NCBI GenBank assembly: GCA_027943335.1
Contig: BSBK01003256.1
Span: forward strand, 1,877,001-1,941,000
Direction of reading: 5' to 3'
Source: Chamaecyparis obtusa
Lineage: Eukaryota; Streptophyta; Pinopsida; Cupressales; Cupressaceae
DNA length: 64,000 nucleotides
Both the position numbers and the translations under genes were made by a program. Of this stretch, positions 1 through 11,399 are shown in pieces. Each line of letters begins with the position of its first letter. Position 1 is the stretch's first letter. Below the pieces are notes generated by a model. That model made no database searches. It worked only from the letters and a program-made list of their open reading frames with translations, and was not told where the DNA came from.

Positions 1-303
1 GACTTCCTCTAATGCACATTGAGACTCTTCCCATTCTAAACATCTAAGTAGCATACCATCTAAACCTTGTTTGTACAGATCATTACAAATGATGACATAT
101 AGGGATGCGGTGCAGATAAGGTTTCATTTCTCAAATCGGTTAAAGGAATTGGGAATGATTTGGTCTTGGAGATAGGAGAAAAGGTTTTTGTAGCTTGATG
201 AATCATGACCTACAACAGTGTAGATCATTCAAGTTTTAGGTGAGTCATATGCAGGATAAGATAGGGCTTCCACTAGGAACTCATAGCGTAGCTCATGTTT
301 AGG
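1..303 (-). pseudogene. T1 integrase N-terminal start (partial)
   Basis: Read on the minus strand, the last 160 bases before the window edge encode the segment LYKQGLDGMLLRCL, followed by an acidic stretch ending ALEEV. In Ty3/gypsy polyproteins this kind of segment lies just ahead of the zinc-binding HHCC part of integrase. The HHCC ligands and the DDE core would lie to the left of the window. Stops occur between this piece and the upstream RNase H. Confidence 0.6.
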
Positions 304-957
304 CTACTGTAAGAGAGTAGATAATGTCACCATTGCATTGGTAGCCTTATTCTCCATTCTAGAAATTTGCTCAAATGTGATGAATATGAAGTATTTCTTT
401 AGATCATCTACCATTCTTTTGTAAGGAATGAGCTTTTCATCTTTAGTTTGGTACACATCATTGACTTGATGGATAACAAGTTGTGAGTCTCCATGAACAT
501 GTATCTTTGTCACTCTCCACTTAATTGCTATTTTCATGCCATTAAGAAGGGCTTCATATTTAGCAATATTGTTTGTGCAAGGAAACTTTAATATAAATGC
601 TTTGGGTATTGAGTATCCTTGGGGAGTTATGAACAATATGCCTGTTGTGGATCCATTCTATGTATAGGATCCATCAAAGAACAAATGCCATTCTCTAGAA
701 GAAAGATGCATGATAGAAGAATCTGGAAATTCTATTTGTAGTGGTGCATCATCAAATAATGGTGTGTCAGCCAATTGATCAGCAATTACCTATCCTTTTA
801 TAGCTTTTCTCTCAACATATTAAATGTCAAATTCACTCAAGAGCATGACCCATTTAGCTAGTCTACCCATGAGGGCAGCTTTGCTTAGTAGGTACTTTAG
901 TGGATCAATTTTAGCTACCAAATGAGTGGTATGAGCTAACATGTAATGTCTCAATTT
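304..957 (-). pseudogene. T1 second (archaeal-type-like) RNase H domain
   Basis: On the minus strand, after RNase H 1 and a short spacer, a second RNase H-like fold can be read. It has a first acidic block (FFDGSYT, near 690-670), a YEALLNG block with the catalytic glutamate (near 540), an HVHGDSQLV block with the next aspartate (near 500) and a late NKATNAMV block where the family usually has another aspartate (near 345). Tat-lineage Ty3/gypsy elements are known to carry such an additional RNase H downstream of the normal one, where it degrades RNA in RNA-DNA hybrids. An in-frame stop lies just after the first acidic block. The late aspartate appears changed to asparagine, so the domain is probably inactive. 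Confidence 0.75.
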
Positions 958-2243
958 CTATGATGCAAAGATCACAGCTAGACAAGCTTTCTCAATCATT
1001 GAATAGTTCTTCTCATATGCAACCAAAGTTCTACTAATATAATAGATAGCTCTTTCCTTTTTATTCTCATCCTGTTGTGCTAGCAATGCCCCCAGTGATG
1101 TATCTATTGCAGAGACATATAAGATCAATGGCTTCCCATGAATAGGAGGCATCAAGATAGGAGGATTTGCTAGATATTTCTTGATATGGTTAAATTTTTT
1201 CTCACATTCTTCATTCCATGCAAAGGTCACACCTTTATGTAATGTTTTTGTAAAAGGTTGTGATATGTCAGCTAACTGTGATATGAATCTTCTGATAGAT
1301 TGCACTTTTCCTTGTAAGGTTCTCATTTGACTGATATTTTTAGGAGGTTTCATTTCTATGATAGCTTTGACCTTAGCTGGATCAACTTCAATGCCCTTCT
1401 TTGAAACTATGTATCCCAAGAGTTTTCCAGAAGTGACCCCAAAAGCACACTTCTTAGGATTTAGTCGGAGACTAAATTTTTCCATTCATCTAAGATCATG
1501 CTCAAGTCCTTTAAGTGTTCTGATATTTGCATGGATTTAGCTAGAGTATCATCTACATAGTCTTCCATAGTTCGATGCATCATATCATGAAAGATAGATG
1601 TCATGGCTTGTTGATAAGTAGCACCAGCATTGTTGAGCCCAAATGGCATAACATTCCAACAGAAGGTACCCCATGCACATGTGAAAGAAATTTTCTCTTG
1701 ATCCTCTAGAGCTATTTTGATTTGATTATATCCAAAGAAGCCATTCATTAATGAATACATCTTGAAACCCACAGTCATCTCCACTATCGTATCAATGTTA
1801 GGTAGTGGAAAATCATCCTTAGGGCATGCTCTGTTCACATCTCTAAAGTCTATGTACACTCTAATTGAACCATCTAGTTTAGAAATAGGTACAATATTAG
1901 AAATCCACTCAGCATAGTCTATGACATGGATGAATCCAGCTCCTAGGAGTTTCTCTAATTCAGCTTTTACCAAGAGTGCAACATGTGGATGCATCTTTCT
2001 CAACTTTTTCTTGACGGGTTTTACTTCAACAGCAATGGATAGATGGTGCATGATAAGATTAGGAGCCAATATTGGCATATCTAAATATTTCCATGCAAAA
2101 TTGACCCTTTTCTCTGTTAAGAATGTAGTGAATTTCTATCTCTCTTCTTCTAATAAGGATTGTGCTACATGTACCAATTGTGGTTCCTCCTTTGTACCCA
2201 AATTGATAGATTGAGTGGGCTCAATTAGAACTGGAGATCTTTC
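958..2243 (-). pseudogene. T1 reverse transcriptase and RNase H 1
   Basis: 2078-1461 encodes the RT fingers and palm: a KLDGSIRVYIDFRDVN block, SLMNGFFGYNQI, MPFGLNNAGATYQ and the catalytic YVDD (near 1560). 1485-958 continues with NPKKCAFG, the connection domain and an RNase H start at LYVSAIDTSLGALL. The first catalytic aspartate, normally in the MDGFSGYNQ-type block, reads Asn (MNG), a G-to-A change. Between the two blocks the frame shifts by one base at an A-run near 1478-1482. The enzyme would copy element RNA into cDNA inside virus-like particles, but the frameshift and the lost aspartate make this copy inactive. Confidence 0.9.
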
Positions 2244-3917
2244 CTATAAATGACTCAGAAGGATGTCAAATATCTCATCCTTAGGCACCTCAGAGAGGTT
2301 TTCACCTGTGGATACGTCTTTTATTTTTACTTTTGTAGGTTCTAAGACTGCCACAAAGTGGTTTTCACCCTCTGAACTCCTTTTCTTTTTATTTTTATTC
2401 TTTTGACTAAGATACTTGATGTTTGACTCGATCATGCTGACGCTTGGTTCACTAATGGAAGTCCTCATAGGTTCAACTACATTGAGGTAGCAAGCAAGGG
2501 CATAGTCATTGGGAAAGGTGTAAACACCATAGCTTGGATCTATGAAAGTTGGGTCAATAAGGTCAGGGCATTGGATAGTTAGAGTGTGGAAGGCTTGGGA
2601 GATTGTGTTCACGGATATGGATCTATCATCATTGGTTCTAACCCGATGCTTGATTTCAAAGGTGATATTACAACTTAAGACATTCAACTCATGAATAGGC
2701 TCAACGTCATTGTGGGAGTCCACTTCAGGCATTGGTGGATCAGACTCGTTAAGTTCATTATTTCACTCTCAACTCACATTGGGTGTGGATACATATTGGT
2801 GAATAACATCAACATGTTTCTCTATGATAAGATCATCTTCCTCTAGAATGGCTCCCCATTCATAGTCATTTAATTTGGCTTCTGATTCAAGATCTCTAGG
2901 AAATCTAAGAACATGAGGAAAGTCAAGGTGAATGCCCCAAGAAGGGTCACCCTCAGATTCAGATTTATATTCATACTCATGGGAATCTATCTCAAAATCA
3001 CTGGAATGCTCTAAATGCTTAGCTATGGTGATAGGCTTTTCTTCCCCATTTTGATTACTTTCGAGAATAGGTGGTTCTTATGTGGCAACTATCTCTAGTT
3101 TGATAGTAGGTTCTTGTGTTTCTACTACATTGATTCTCTTTATGGGATCATTTCCATCAGCAAGGAGATCTTTTATTTCTTGTGGGAAGCACTAATAAGG
3201 AATGAGTTTAGAACTATCTGAATCATTGTCTGATGATTCAGTTTCTCCCTTATTAAGAAGAGGTTCTCCTAGTGCAATTTGTTCTATGACATGAGAACAA
3301 TCACCTTTGAGGTGATAGGGCTTCTTCTTAAAGCCTAGGCCAATAGTATTCTTATTCGCTCTACCAGTATGTGGAATAGGTGTCACAAGACCTTGTCCTC
3401 TGATTCCTAGAGGTCCTTGACCTAGATATCCCATCTTAGCTATTAATTTATCTCCTGGACCATATGACTTAGAAGGGATCTTTGGTGCTGTAGAGCCACT
3501 AGTTTGAACATTTTGGGATTCAGATTCATCTTTATATAGCCATGCAAGTACAGCTTCATCCTCTTCAAACTCTTCCTTGGATACTTGTTCCAACACAAAA
3601 AAAAATTTATATGCTTCAAGAAGTTCTTTAGGTTTTGGTTTGGACTGTTTCAGAGTTTGTCCATAAAACTTAGGTGAGATAGGGAGAGACGTCAAAGATA
3701 AGACTGGCTCTATAATATATTCTCCCATCTCATTTTCTTTGATAGTGACTTCTTTAGCAATGTCCTCCATTTTAGATGTTGAAGCAATGTTTGGCTGCTC
3801 AGTAGAAGATTCTATGTTATTGGGAACAAGCTTATCAGCACTTTCCTTCAATGTATTACAAGTGTTATTTAGATCAGCTAGGATAGTAACCTCTACTCCT
3901 TCATAGGGAAACTTCAA
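2244..3917 (-). pseudogene. T1 polyprotein linker between protease and RT, with G-patch-like segment
   Basis: Continuous in frame with gag-protease upstream and RT downstream. Near 3480-3330 it reads a glycine-rich segment (AKMGYLGQGPLGIRGQGL, then a proline, later IGLGF). This fits the G-patch pattern: MG, GxGLG-like spacing, a conserved P and a final GxGF. The remainder (3190-2244) is acidic and low in recognisable motifs. G-patch motifs bind RNA or helicase partners in other proteins and are known next to some retroviral proteases. Here the function is inference. Stops near 3189 and 2756 divide it. Confidence 0.6.
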
Positions 3918-3920
3918 ACA

Positions 3921-4244
3921 CTAATGGTATGTAGAAGGAATAGCTTGCATTTCATGTTTCCATGGTCTTCCTAGAAGAATGTTGTAAGCCAAAGGTAGAT
4001 CAAGCACCTGACATATGGTATCTTTGATTACTAGACCTACTCTGATGGGCAAGACAATGGTGCCTTTGGAAGATCTTTCTTGTTCATCATAGGCTTTGAT
4101 AGTTATCTTCTTTCTAGGATCAATAGCCAATTCTGTGAATCCCAATTGTGTGATCAAGCTATAAGAATAAATGTTCAGGCCAGTGCCCCCATCTATCAAC
4201 ACACATTTGACTCTATGGTTCTGGATCATGACTTCTATATGCAA
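3921..4244 (-). pseudogene. T1 retropepsin-like aspartic protease
   Basis: The 107-residue block contains CVLIDGGTGLNIYS, matching the active-site loop of Tat/Ogre-type proteases (aspartate followed by G-G or S-G), and ends with YNILLGRPWKHEMQAI, the typical C-terminal ILGRPW motif. It is in frame with gag before it and the G-patch linker after it. It would process the polyprotein during particle maturation. The active-site aspartate is present; a single stop at 3920-3918 follows the domain. Confidence 0.85.
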
Positions 4245-4329
4245 TGACTAATTATGTGGGTGACTCAAGGAGTTGTCATCTTCCTCTGAAAAGGAGATAT
4301 ATTGTGGAGATGTAAGATGTCCAACCATA

Positions 4330-6415
4330 GTCTAGAACCTATCTAAATCAAGATCGTCGGGAACATTAGATCTGAGCAAAGCTTTGTCTAGAATGGCTCT
4401 GTGAGTTGGAGATATTCGAAGCAACTCAAACATGGAGATTTTCACATTAGTGTGTTGGATTTGTTGAACAATGCTATAAGATGTAGGCCTTGTATCCTTA
4501 GGATTGGAAGATTTGGAAGTAGCCTTATGTTTGGAAGCAGATGAAAGATTGAAAGGTATCTTAGGAACATTAGATGAATATGTGATTTGTCCTTTCAAAT
4601 GTGCCTGAGCTTGTGATTGAGTAACTGCATTAGCTAAGGAATGATCTCTATCTCTTTGTACAATTGTGATGACATTGCAACTCTTAGAGAGACATGGTTC
4701 AACCATATTGATGACAACATTATTTCCAGGGTAAGCATAATTGACTTTTGCTCCTATATTAGGTTGAGAAGATGAAACTTCTTGACCATGTTTCAAAAAT
4801 GGTTTTGTAAATGTCATATGATCATTATTGCTTTTAGGATTGTCAATTGTGATGTCTCCCCTATCAATCAAATCTTGAATAGTATGTTTCAAGCGGAAGT
4901 AGTTACTAGTTTTGTGACCTTTACTCCGATGGAAATCATAGAATTCATTTTCTTTCCACCATTTCGGTTTAGGGTCCTGATCATTTTGTCGAATCTCAGG
5001 CAAAGAGATGATGTTATCAGCCAACAGAGTTCTCATAGAGGATTCCAAAGATTCTCCAAGGGGAGTAAAATTTCATTTATTGTCCCATCTTTTGTATTTA
5101 GGTTTCTTTTGAGATGGTTCAGAAGACTTTTTTTGTGAGGCTTTAATGGCTTGGGTGCCAAGCGTGAGATTGTAGGCTGGTGCCTTTGATGGGGCACAAA
5201 TAGTGTCAACAAAACCATCTATGATGATGCCTTTGTTCTTGTTCCAATTTTTGTTTTTATCTTTTGAGCTAGATCTAGATTCATACTTGTCCTTTTGAAG
5301 TGTGATGTCTCCTTTTTTCACAAGTAATTTTTCAATTTTGATAGCATTATTGACCATTTTGTCAAAAGATGTATGATCTTGCATTTGTAGAGCGTAGTTA
5401 ATTTTTGGAACAAGGTTATTGATAAAGATCTCTAGTTTATCAATCTCGGGAATAGGTCTGGCATATAGAGAGAATTTATTTCACCATCTTTTGAGGAATG
5501 TTAGGAATGGTTCTCCTAGATATTGCTTGAGATTGCAAAAATCGATCATGGTGACCGTATGTTGAATATTGTAGGAGTATTTTTGACAAAACAATTTGAT
5601 CAACTCCTCAAAAGTTTTGATAGTAGGTGGAAATCTAGAAAACCAATGAATGGATGCTCCTCCCAAAGATCTAGTAAAGAGATGCATGAAATAGGTGGGT
5701 TCATGCATGAATTCCATGGATTGTGTATAGAACTCTCTGACATGATCTTGAGGATCAGAGTGTCCATCATATTTATCATACTTGGGTATCTCCACTATTT
5801 TTGGGAATGGGGGCATGTACAAGTCTTTTTCAAATGGAAAAGGACATAGAGCCTCCATGGAGAACTCCTTGGGTTCCTTCTCTTTTTCAAGTTTATTCAA
5901 TTTGACTTGTAAGGCATGCATCTGCATCATCATGGCAGTCATCAGAGTTACTTCCTCATGTGTGATGATATCTTCGACATTGAAATTAGGAGGAAGCTTA
6001 GCTCCTTGATGAGATAACTCTAAAAAGTATGTTTCTCTATTTTCTTTCAAGAAATGCCTCATCATCTTCTTGAATTCATCATCATTTTGATATCGGGCAA
6101 TTTCTTCAGGTGTGGGTTCCTGATCTGCACCATGTTGGGATTGACCTCCTTGAGAGCCATGGTTTGTCCCTACTTGAGACATGATAGGAGATTTAGGACT
6201 CTCTAGAATAGATTGAGGAGGGGTTTAATGATTACCTCCAGGAGTCGATGGAGGAAGTATGTAACCAGATTTCAATCGAAAGTTGCCAAGACTGTCCTCT
6301 TCGTAAGACCAAAATTGTAGAGATGCTCAAGAGTTCGGCCATGGATATTAGTCAAAGGTAAGGTTTGAGATGCTTCTCCAGATTTCTTGTGTGAGGAAGC
6401 TCTAGTTTCCACCAT
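4330..6415 (-). pseudogene. T1 gag (capsid/nucleocapsid)
   Basis: The likely start is the ATG at 6415-6413 (MVETRASS), with a frame disturbance before the open block 6182-5481. The retrotransposon gag core is clear: a proline-rich entry (PFPKIVEIPKYDKYDG, near 5790), DHVREF, a hydrophobic SLGGASIHWFSRFPP helix and FEELIKLFCQKY. Later, near 4950, an FHRSKGHKTSNYF segment corresponds to a zinc knuckle of the Y-C-x2-H-x4-H-x4-C kind, but both expected cysteines read tyrosine, each a G-to-A change. The product would form the virus-like particle shell. T2 (56700-57587) is a close homologue. Confidence 0.85.
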
Positions 6416-8677
6416 TAACCTCTAGTGAATTGAAAAGAATAGGACGAAGACAACTGAAGAATGATTTGATTCGAGAAAATCAGATGATGCAACCTTGTCA
6501 AGATTATGATTGGTTTGAAGATTTGATTAGACATGGATGAAGGATATTGTGCCCTGGATGTATTGGTAGATTTCCCAAAATATAGCAGACATGAGTTCAC
6601 AACACTTGGTCTATTTTTGAAGATTGATTGAAGATTGATAGATCTGACAAGGTTTTGACACAAGAAGAAAAGGACTTAAATCGACTAAACAAAAGACTGA
6701 ATTGGATTCAAAAGGCCACTTTTGGAAAATGATAGGATTCTCAATAGCTACTGCTCTATTCCTGACACAGTGATTTATTCGACAAATTCTAGAATTAGGC
6801 TGAAAAAGCTAAGTATCTGGCAATTCTAACAATTTTTTGACAACTTTCCAAAAATTTCCCAAATGACTTTTTGTAGACTCGTACTATAGTGGGTATGCTA
6901 TGAAATGACAGTTGAAAAACTTGTACGACAATTGCTAGCAAGATTTGACTTTTGAAATTTTTTGGCATCAAAACTCGTATGACACTGGGTTCTTTACCAT
7001 ACGACAGTTGGGCAATAATGAAATGACACTTGGCAAAACTCATATGAATTTATGACCTCCTAAAATGACTTTTGACTCCAGAAAGGATTTCACTTCAAAT
7101 TTTGCAAAATTTAGGGTTTTCAGTTTCAGATTGTTTGCAAATAGTACTATCTAGATTCGAAGATTATACCAAGTTTGTTCATTTTTAGTAGCCAAGTAGA
7201 TAAACAAGCATGTAGAACAACAAGCAAGTGATTTCAAGCACATCTGAAAACAATGAACAAGGGCAAAAGCAACCTTGTGCATGAATAATCAAGTGACTGA
7301 ATTTGTGCTAATCCCTAAGAGAGCTAATTGTGTATGTTCCAAAAAGTTTTGCAATAACGCACATATTCCTAGAAAATGAAAATTTGGCCTCTCTAGGGTT
7401 TTTAGTAATGGTTTGACTCTGCAACTTTTATGATCCAAAGGGGTGAACTCCAATCCCAGTGCACCGGGGTTATGACATAGTCTGAGAATTTAATCAATCA
7501 GGAGCTGCTAGGGAGATCTGACAACCCACAATGAACCACACCCTGTGAAGATTTCTTCCACAAGAACATTTATATAGCGGCTGTCACTACCATGGTGAAA
7601 ATGGCTATTACCACTTGAGGTTCTGTCAATGTGGTTGGCCCAATTTAGGGAATGTCCACTATGGTTAACCCTCTCTAAATATGACTCACAAAGTATACCA
7701 CATGGGGACTAGTTCTAGATTTAAGGATTCGAGTTTTTGATACTACCCAAAAAGGGAGTAGAGCATAATCCTCTAACCTTTCCACTTTCACCCAAACACA
7801 GCAGACAGATAAATTTGACATGCTATGACTAAGATTATCTCACAAAGATCTATGATGTCAACCCCTTGTGATCTATCAACCTCTCCAGAGAGAGAATGTA
7901 TCGATCAAAAGTTGAAGACCCACCAATCTAGTAGAGCTTGAGACTCTCAAAGTATCCTCCCCACCTACAAGGGATCCTTTGTTGAGAAGAGTTTCACTGG
8001 GAACCCTTTCTCTCAAGATCCACAAATAGTGTTCATGGGACCTAATTACTATGTGTAACAAAGATGCTAAAAGCAAACTATGTTCATTTTTATAGCCCAA
8101 ATGAAGTCTGTGATAGGAAAGCAATAAAAGTCACTCAAGCTAGACACGCGAGATGTTTGTTTTAAGTCCAAAATCAAAGTCTTATCAACTGAGAATATTA
8201 CTTGAATTCCTTGCAACACACTTAGTAGATTCTTACCTATTTTTAGAAATTCTTGCACTTTTTCCAATCAAAACTAGGAGTCAATAAAAATAGATAATTC
8301 CAATTGTTAAGATTAGCCGTTAGTCAAAATCTGAAAACCAAATCTGACAAACTACCCTAAACAATGAAATGACAATTGAAAACTTGATGCCAAAACTCGT
8401 AAGATAGTGGGTATGCTCCCAGATGATAGTCCAGAAACTCGTACGACACTAGGTGACCTATGAAATGACAATCTAGCTTCCAAATGATAGTGGGTATCTG
8501 ATGAAATGATCCTTGATAAAAACAACTATCATATGATAGTGGTCATAGTGTGAAATGACTTTTGTCAGAAACTTGTATGACAGTGGTACGGACAAAAAAT
8601 TAAAATTCATAATTTTGCATAGAAATTGAGAAGAAAAAGAGAGAAATTGATAGAAATGAATTGGAAACCCATTTCAA
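6416..8677 (-). other. T1 untranslated leader with two clusters of a short degenerate repeat
   Basis: No long frame is present between PBS and gag. Two clusters, 8590-8355 (next to the PBS) and 7070-6865 (just upstream of gag), contain many copies of a degenerate unit of about 20-25 bases around ACTCGTAYGACANTGGGT. Variants read CGTATGACACTGGG, CATACGACAGTTGGG and AAATGACACTTGG. The middle of the leader shows homology to T2, including a stretch around 7870-8124 that matches 54925-55200. The clusters keep the same relative positions in T2. Their role is unknown. Confidence 0.7.
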
Positions 8678-8696
8678 GGCCCCACGGTGGGTGCTA
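8678..8696 (-). promoter_or_regulatory. T1 primer-binding site candidate
   Basis: On the minus strand, five bases after the LTR end, the sequence TAGCACCCACCGTGGGGCC occurs. T2 has TGGCACCCACCGTGGCGCC at the same place. The 5' TGG of the T2 version is the usual complement of a tRNA CCA end. I cannot assign the tRNA with confidence. Confidence 0.6.
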
Positions 8697-8700
8697 GAAA

Positions 8701-9889
8701 TGTGTGTGTGAATTTTGTACCTGATCTATAGACAAAACACTTCAATAAAACATTAGAGGTTAGCAAAAATGAAATCTGCAAGTAATTGAAAGCTAAACTA
8801 ACCAGGCCATTTACTACCTTCTAATAGGTGCAAGATTGATGTTCTCAAATTGTAATTGAGATCAGTGTCCTTGACGACACCTAAATGAAGGATTTGAATG
8901 CAATTGATCTAGATATGAGATTGAATGCAAATTAAGCTATTTTTTTTTAATTTAGATGCAATAAGAATGATATGAATCTATGCTAGATGAAATTGATATG
9001 CTATGAATTGATCTATCAATGAATATGCAATATGAAGCTAAAATGAATGTAAAAACCAAATTGATCTCACAAAAGTTGTTGATTCACAAGAAGCTTGATT
9101 CTTCAAATGCCAATTCGACAGAGTAAGTTTGCAAAAATCATGAGATGAATTATGAAGAGCTAAGCCTTGATTTTATAGAAATCTAGGGCTTTGGAGGTGC
9201 ATGGAAAAAGCCATAAATCACTATTGATAAACTCAGGTTGATTTTTGAGTTATCAGAAACAAAAGATAATTAACTAACAAAAATTATGCAAATCATGCAA
9301 AAATAGCTTCTTAACTCAAATTAGAAGTTTAGATCAACTTTTGAACCAAAAATGATGTTGAGTTCCAAAAAGTCAATAACTTGCATTGATTTTCTGATTT
9401 GGAGTTTAACTGTTCTTTGATTGTGCTCATAGATATTTATGAATTAATAAATAAATAAAGTGATTTATTCTCAACTTAACTGATTTATGGGTTAATCAAT
9501 TATTAAAATCAAACTTTTATTCAAAAATAATATCATTAAATATGACAACTTGCTTTAATTAATTAAATAAGAATTTAATCAATTAATGATAGGAATTTTG
9601 ATTTATTATCAAATTTGAATAATAATACTTAGGAATAAATAAGATTAAATTCAATTTAATAATTAAGTGGTAGAATTAAATCAATTAATTAAATATTCAT
9701 CATATTCAATTAATCAACTTTAGGATAAATATGATTTATCGCCAAATAATCCCGATGCAGAATTTAGGATAATCAATTATGATTCGATGATGTTTAGATG
9801 TGCCTTAGGTTAGGACTTTGATGTTGATTTCGTTCGAATTGTTGATGTAGGGGGTTAATGAACATATAGCCCATTTTTGGGGTATTACA
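8701..9889 (-). repeat. T1 5' LTR (1,189 bp)
   Basis: On the minus strand it starts TGTAATACCCCAAAAATGGG at 9889 and ends in a run of CA dinucleotides at 8701. The same start, end and body occur in the plus-strand LTR at 53097-54368. The centre (9420-9740) is very AT-rich with many TTAATTAA-type words. The outer end abuts G2 coding sequence, which marks the insertion site. The partner 3' LTR is outside the window. Confidence 0.9.
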
Positions 9890-10172
9890 CCTGTTGAACT
9901 AGGATATCCTTCACAATAGCACTAGGCACATATACAACTATAGTTTCTCCAACTAGATAGCACCTGGAATTTTTAATAGCCTTGACCAATGAATATAATT
10001 GTTTCTCATTTATGTCAAATTTTAATTCATCTTCTTGAAAAGATTTACTAAAAAAGGATATAGGTTGTTCAAATCCTTCTGAATTCTTTTGCAACAAAAC
10101 TACAGCAATAGTATGATAAGAGGAAAAAGAAAACATTTGAAGGGGCTTACTGTAATTCGGTGTCCTTAGCAT
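9890..10172 (-). pseudogene. G2 RNase H following RT (truncated by T1)
   Basis: The 95-residue block begins LRTPNYSKPLQMF and continues with a SFSSYHTIAVVLLQ block, ISFFSKSF and YSLVKAIKNSRCYL. This is the standard Ty3/gypsy RNase H next to the RT connection domain. The usual aspartate of the first block is missing (FSFSSYHTIA). The domain is cut at 9889 by the T1 LTR, so its C-terminus is absent here. Confidence 0.8.
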
Positions 10173-10232
10173 AGGAGCACTCTTAATGGCTTGCTTGATT
10201 TCACATAAATTTTTCTTATTTTCTTCATTAAA

Positions 10233-11313
10233 TTAAACCTTTTCACCCTTCTTTAGCATCTTGGAAATGGGAACACTAATTTCAACAAAATTTGTAATAA
10301 ATCTTCTGACAAAATTTACTTGACCAAAGAAGGATTGAATCCCCTTAACATTTCTTGGTAGTGGAACTTTGTCAATTATTGTCACCCTTTCAGGGTCAAT
10401 TTTAACTCGATCCTTGGATACAATATGACCCAAGAACTTACCCTCAATTACTCCAAAAGCACACTTTCTTGGATTAAGAGAGACTCCATATTCTAGAGCT
10501 TGTTTATAAAATCTGCAAATGCTACATCCATGGCTCTTTGAAAAGTAGCCCCAACATTAGTCAAACCAAAAGGCATCCTTACATATACATAAGTGCCCCA
10601 TGGAGTAGTAAATGCACTCTTGAATTGCTCTATTTCTTTGACAACTACCTGGTTGTAGCCTAAGAACCCATCCATCATAGACGTTAGTTCTGATCTAGTA
10701 ACTCTTTGTAGCATGCTTCCATGTTTGGTAGCCCATATTTATCCTTCAATGAATTTATATTCAAATTTCTAAATTCCACACAGAGCCTAATGTCTCCATT
10801 TTTCTTTCTTACTAGGCCCAGGTTAGAGACCCATGTTGAATGTCTGATAGGTTGAATGATGCCTGCATCACTCATCTTTTTCAATCCATCCTACATATTT
10901 AGTGCCAGAGTAGGGTTCAGAGGCCTTAGCTTTTGTCTGAAGAGTTTGGTGTCTTCCTTCAAAGGGATCTCATGCTCAAATAAATCTTCCATATAGGCCT
11001 TTAAGTCATCATAGGACCAAGAAAAAATATTCCTATACTTTCTAAGAAGATTGATCAATGATTTTCTTATTTCAGGAGTCAAATTTCCCCCAATATATAC
11101 CTTTTTTGGGGCTTCAACTATTCCTAGGTTTATTTCCTCCAAACCCTCAAGCCTGCTCAAAGACTTTGCTGAAAAAGAACTGTCATTATTATCAAAAGCT
11201 CTTTCAAGAACAACCAAACCCTTTGGGACTTTATTTGATTTTAGTTGCAAGATTTTCTTGCCAAGGAGAGTATCCTCATTTCTTGTTGTTTCCACATACC
11301 CACTGAAGTTCAT
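10233..11313 (-). pseudogene. G2 reverse transcriptase, catalytic YxDD box deleted
   Basis: Blocks in order: a pre-RT segment ending at about 10891; MKKMSDAGIIQPI and NGDIRLCVEFRNLN (10884-10684); MMDGFLGYNQVV with its catalytic aspartate intact and MPFGLTNVGATFQRAMD (10714-10493); then directly LEYGVSLNPRKCAFG and the thumb (about 10490-10233). The stretch that should carry the YxDD active site between FADFINK and the NPRKC block is missing, so a deletion junction lies near 10503. Frame changes separate several blocks. No active RT could be made. Confidence 0.85.
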
Positions 11314-11399
11314 CTCTTTTCCAAAATTGGCCTCACAATGTAGGAACCTTAATATATCTAGGTCATCTTCAAAAACTTGCCAATTTTCAAAGTTGTCTG

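Larger units (their letters stand above)
1..9889 (-). mobile_element. T1: Tat-like Ty3/gypsy LTR retrotransposon, 3' part outside window
   Basis: Reading leftwards the element shows 5' LTR (9889-8701), primer-binding site, a 2.3-kb untranslated leader, gag, protease, a linker with a G-patch-like segment, reverse transcriptase, RNase H, a second RNase H and the very start of integrase. The rest of integrase and the 3' LTR lie beyond base 1. From 6182 to about 1485 all coding blocks share one frame and are separated only by stop codons; a single frameshift near 1480 moves the rest to another frame. The RT-RH-second RNase H order is that of Tat-lineage elements. It interrupts the RNase H region of G2 at 9889/9890. 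Inactive: several stops, mutated gag zinc ligands and a mutated RT aspartate. Confidence 0.9.

Noticed and set aside
7876..8124. Leader frame as an additional ORF of T1
   Set aside because: Matching sequence in T2 (54925-55143) is read in pieces with differing frames; conservation looks like DNA homology, not protein selection.
6865..8590. CRISPR-like repeated words in the leader
   Set aside because: Units are degenerate and unevenly spaced, no cas genes are present, and the setting is a plant retrotransposon.
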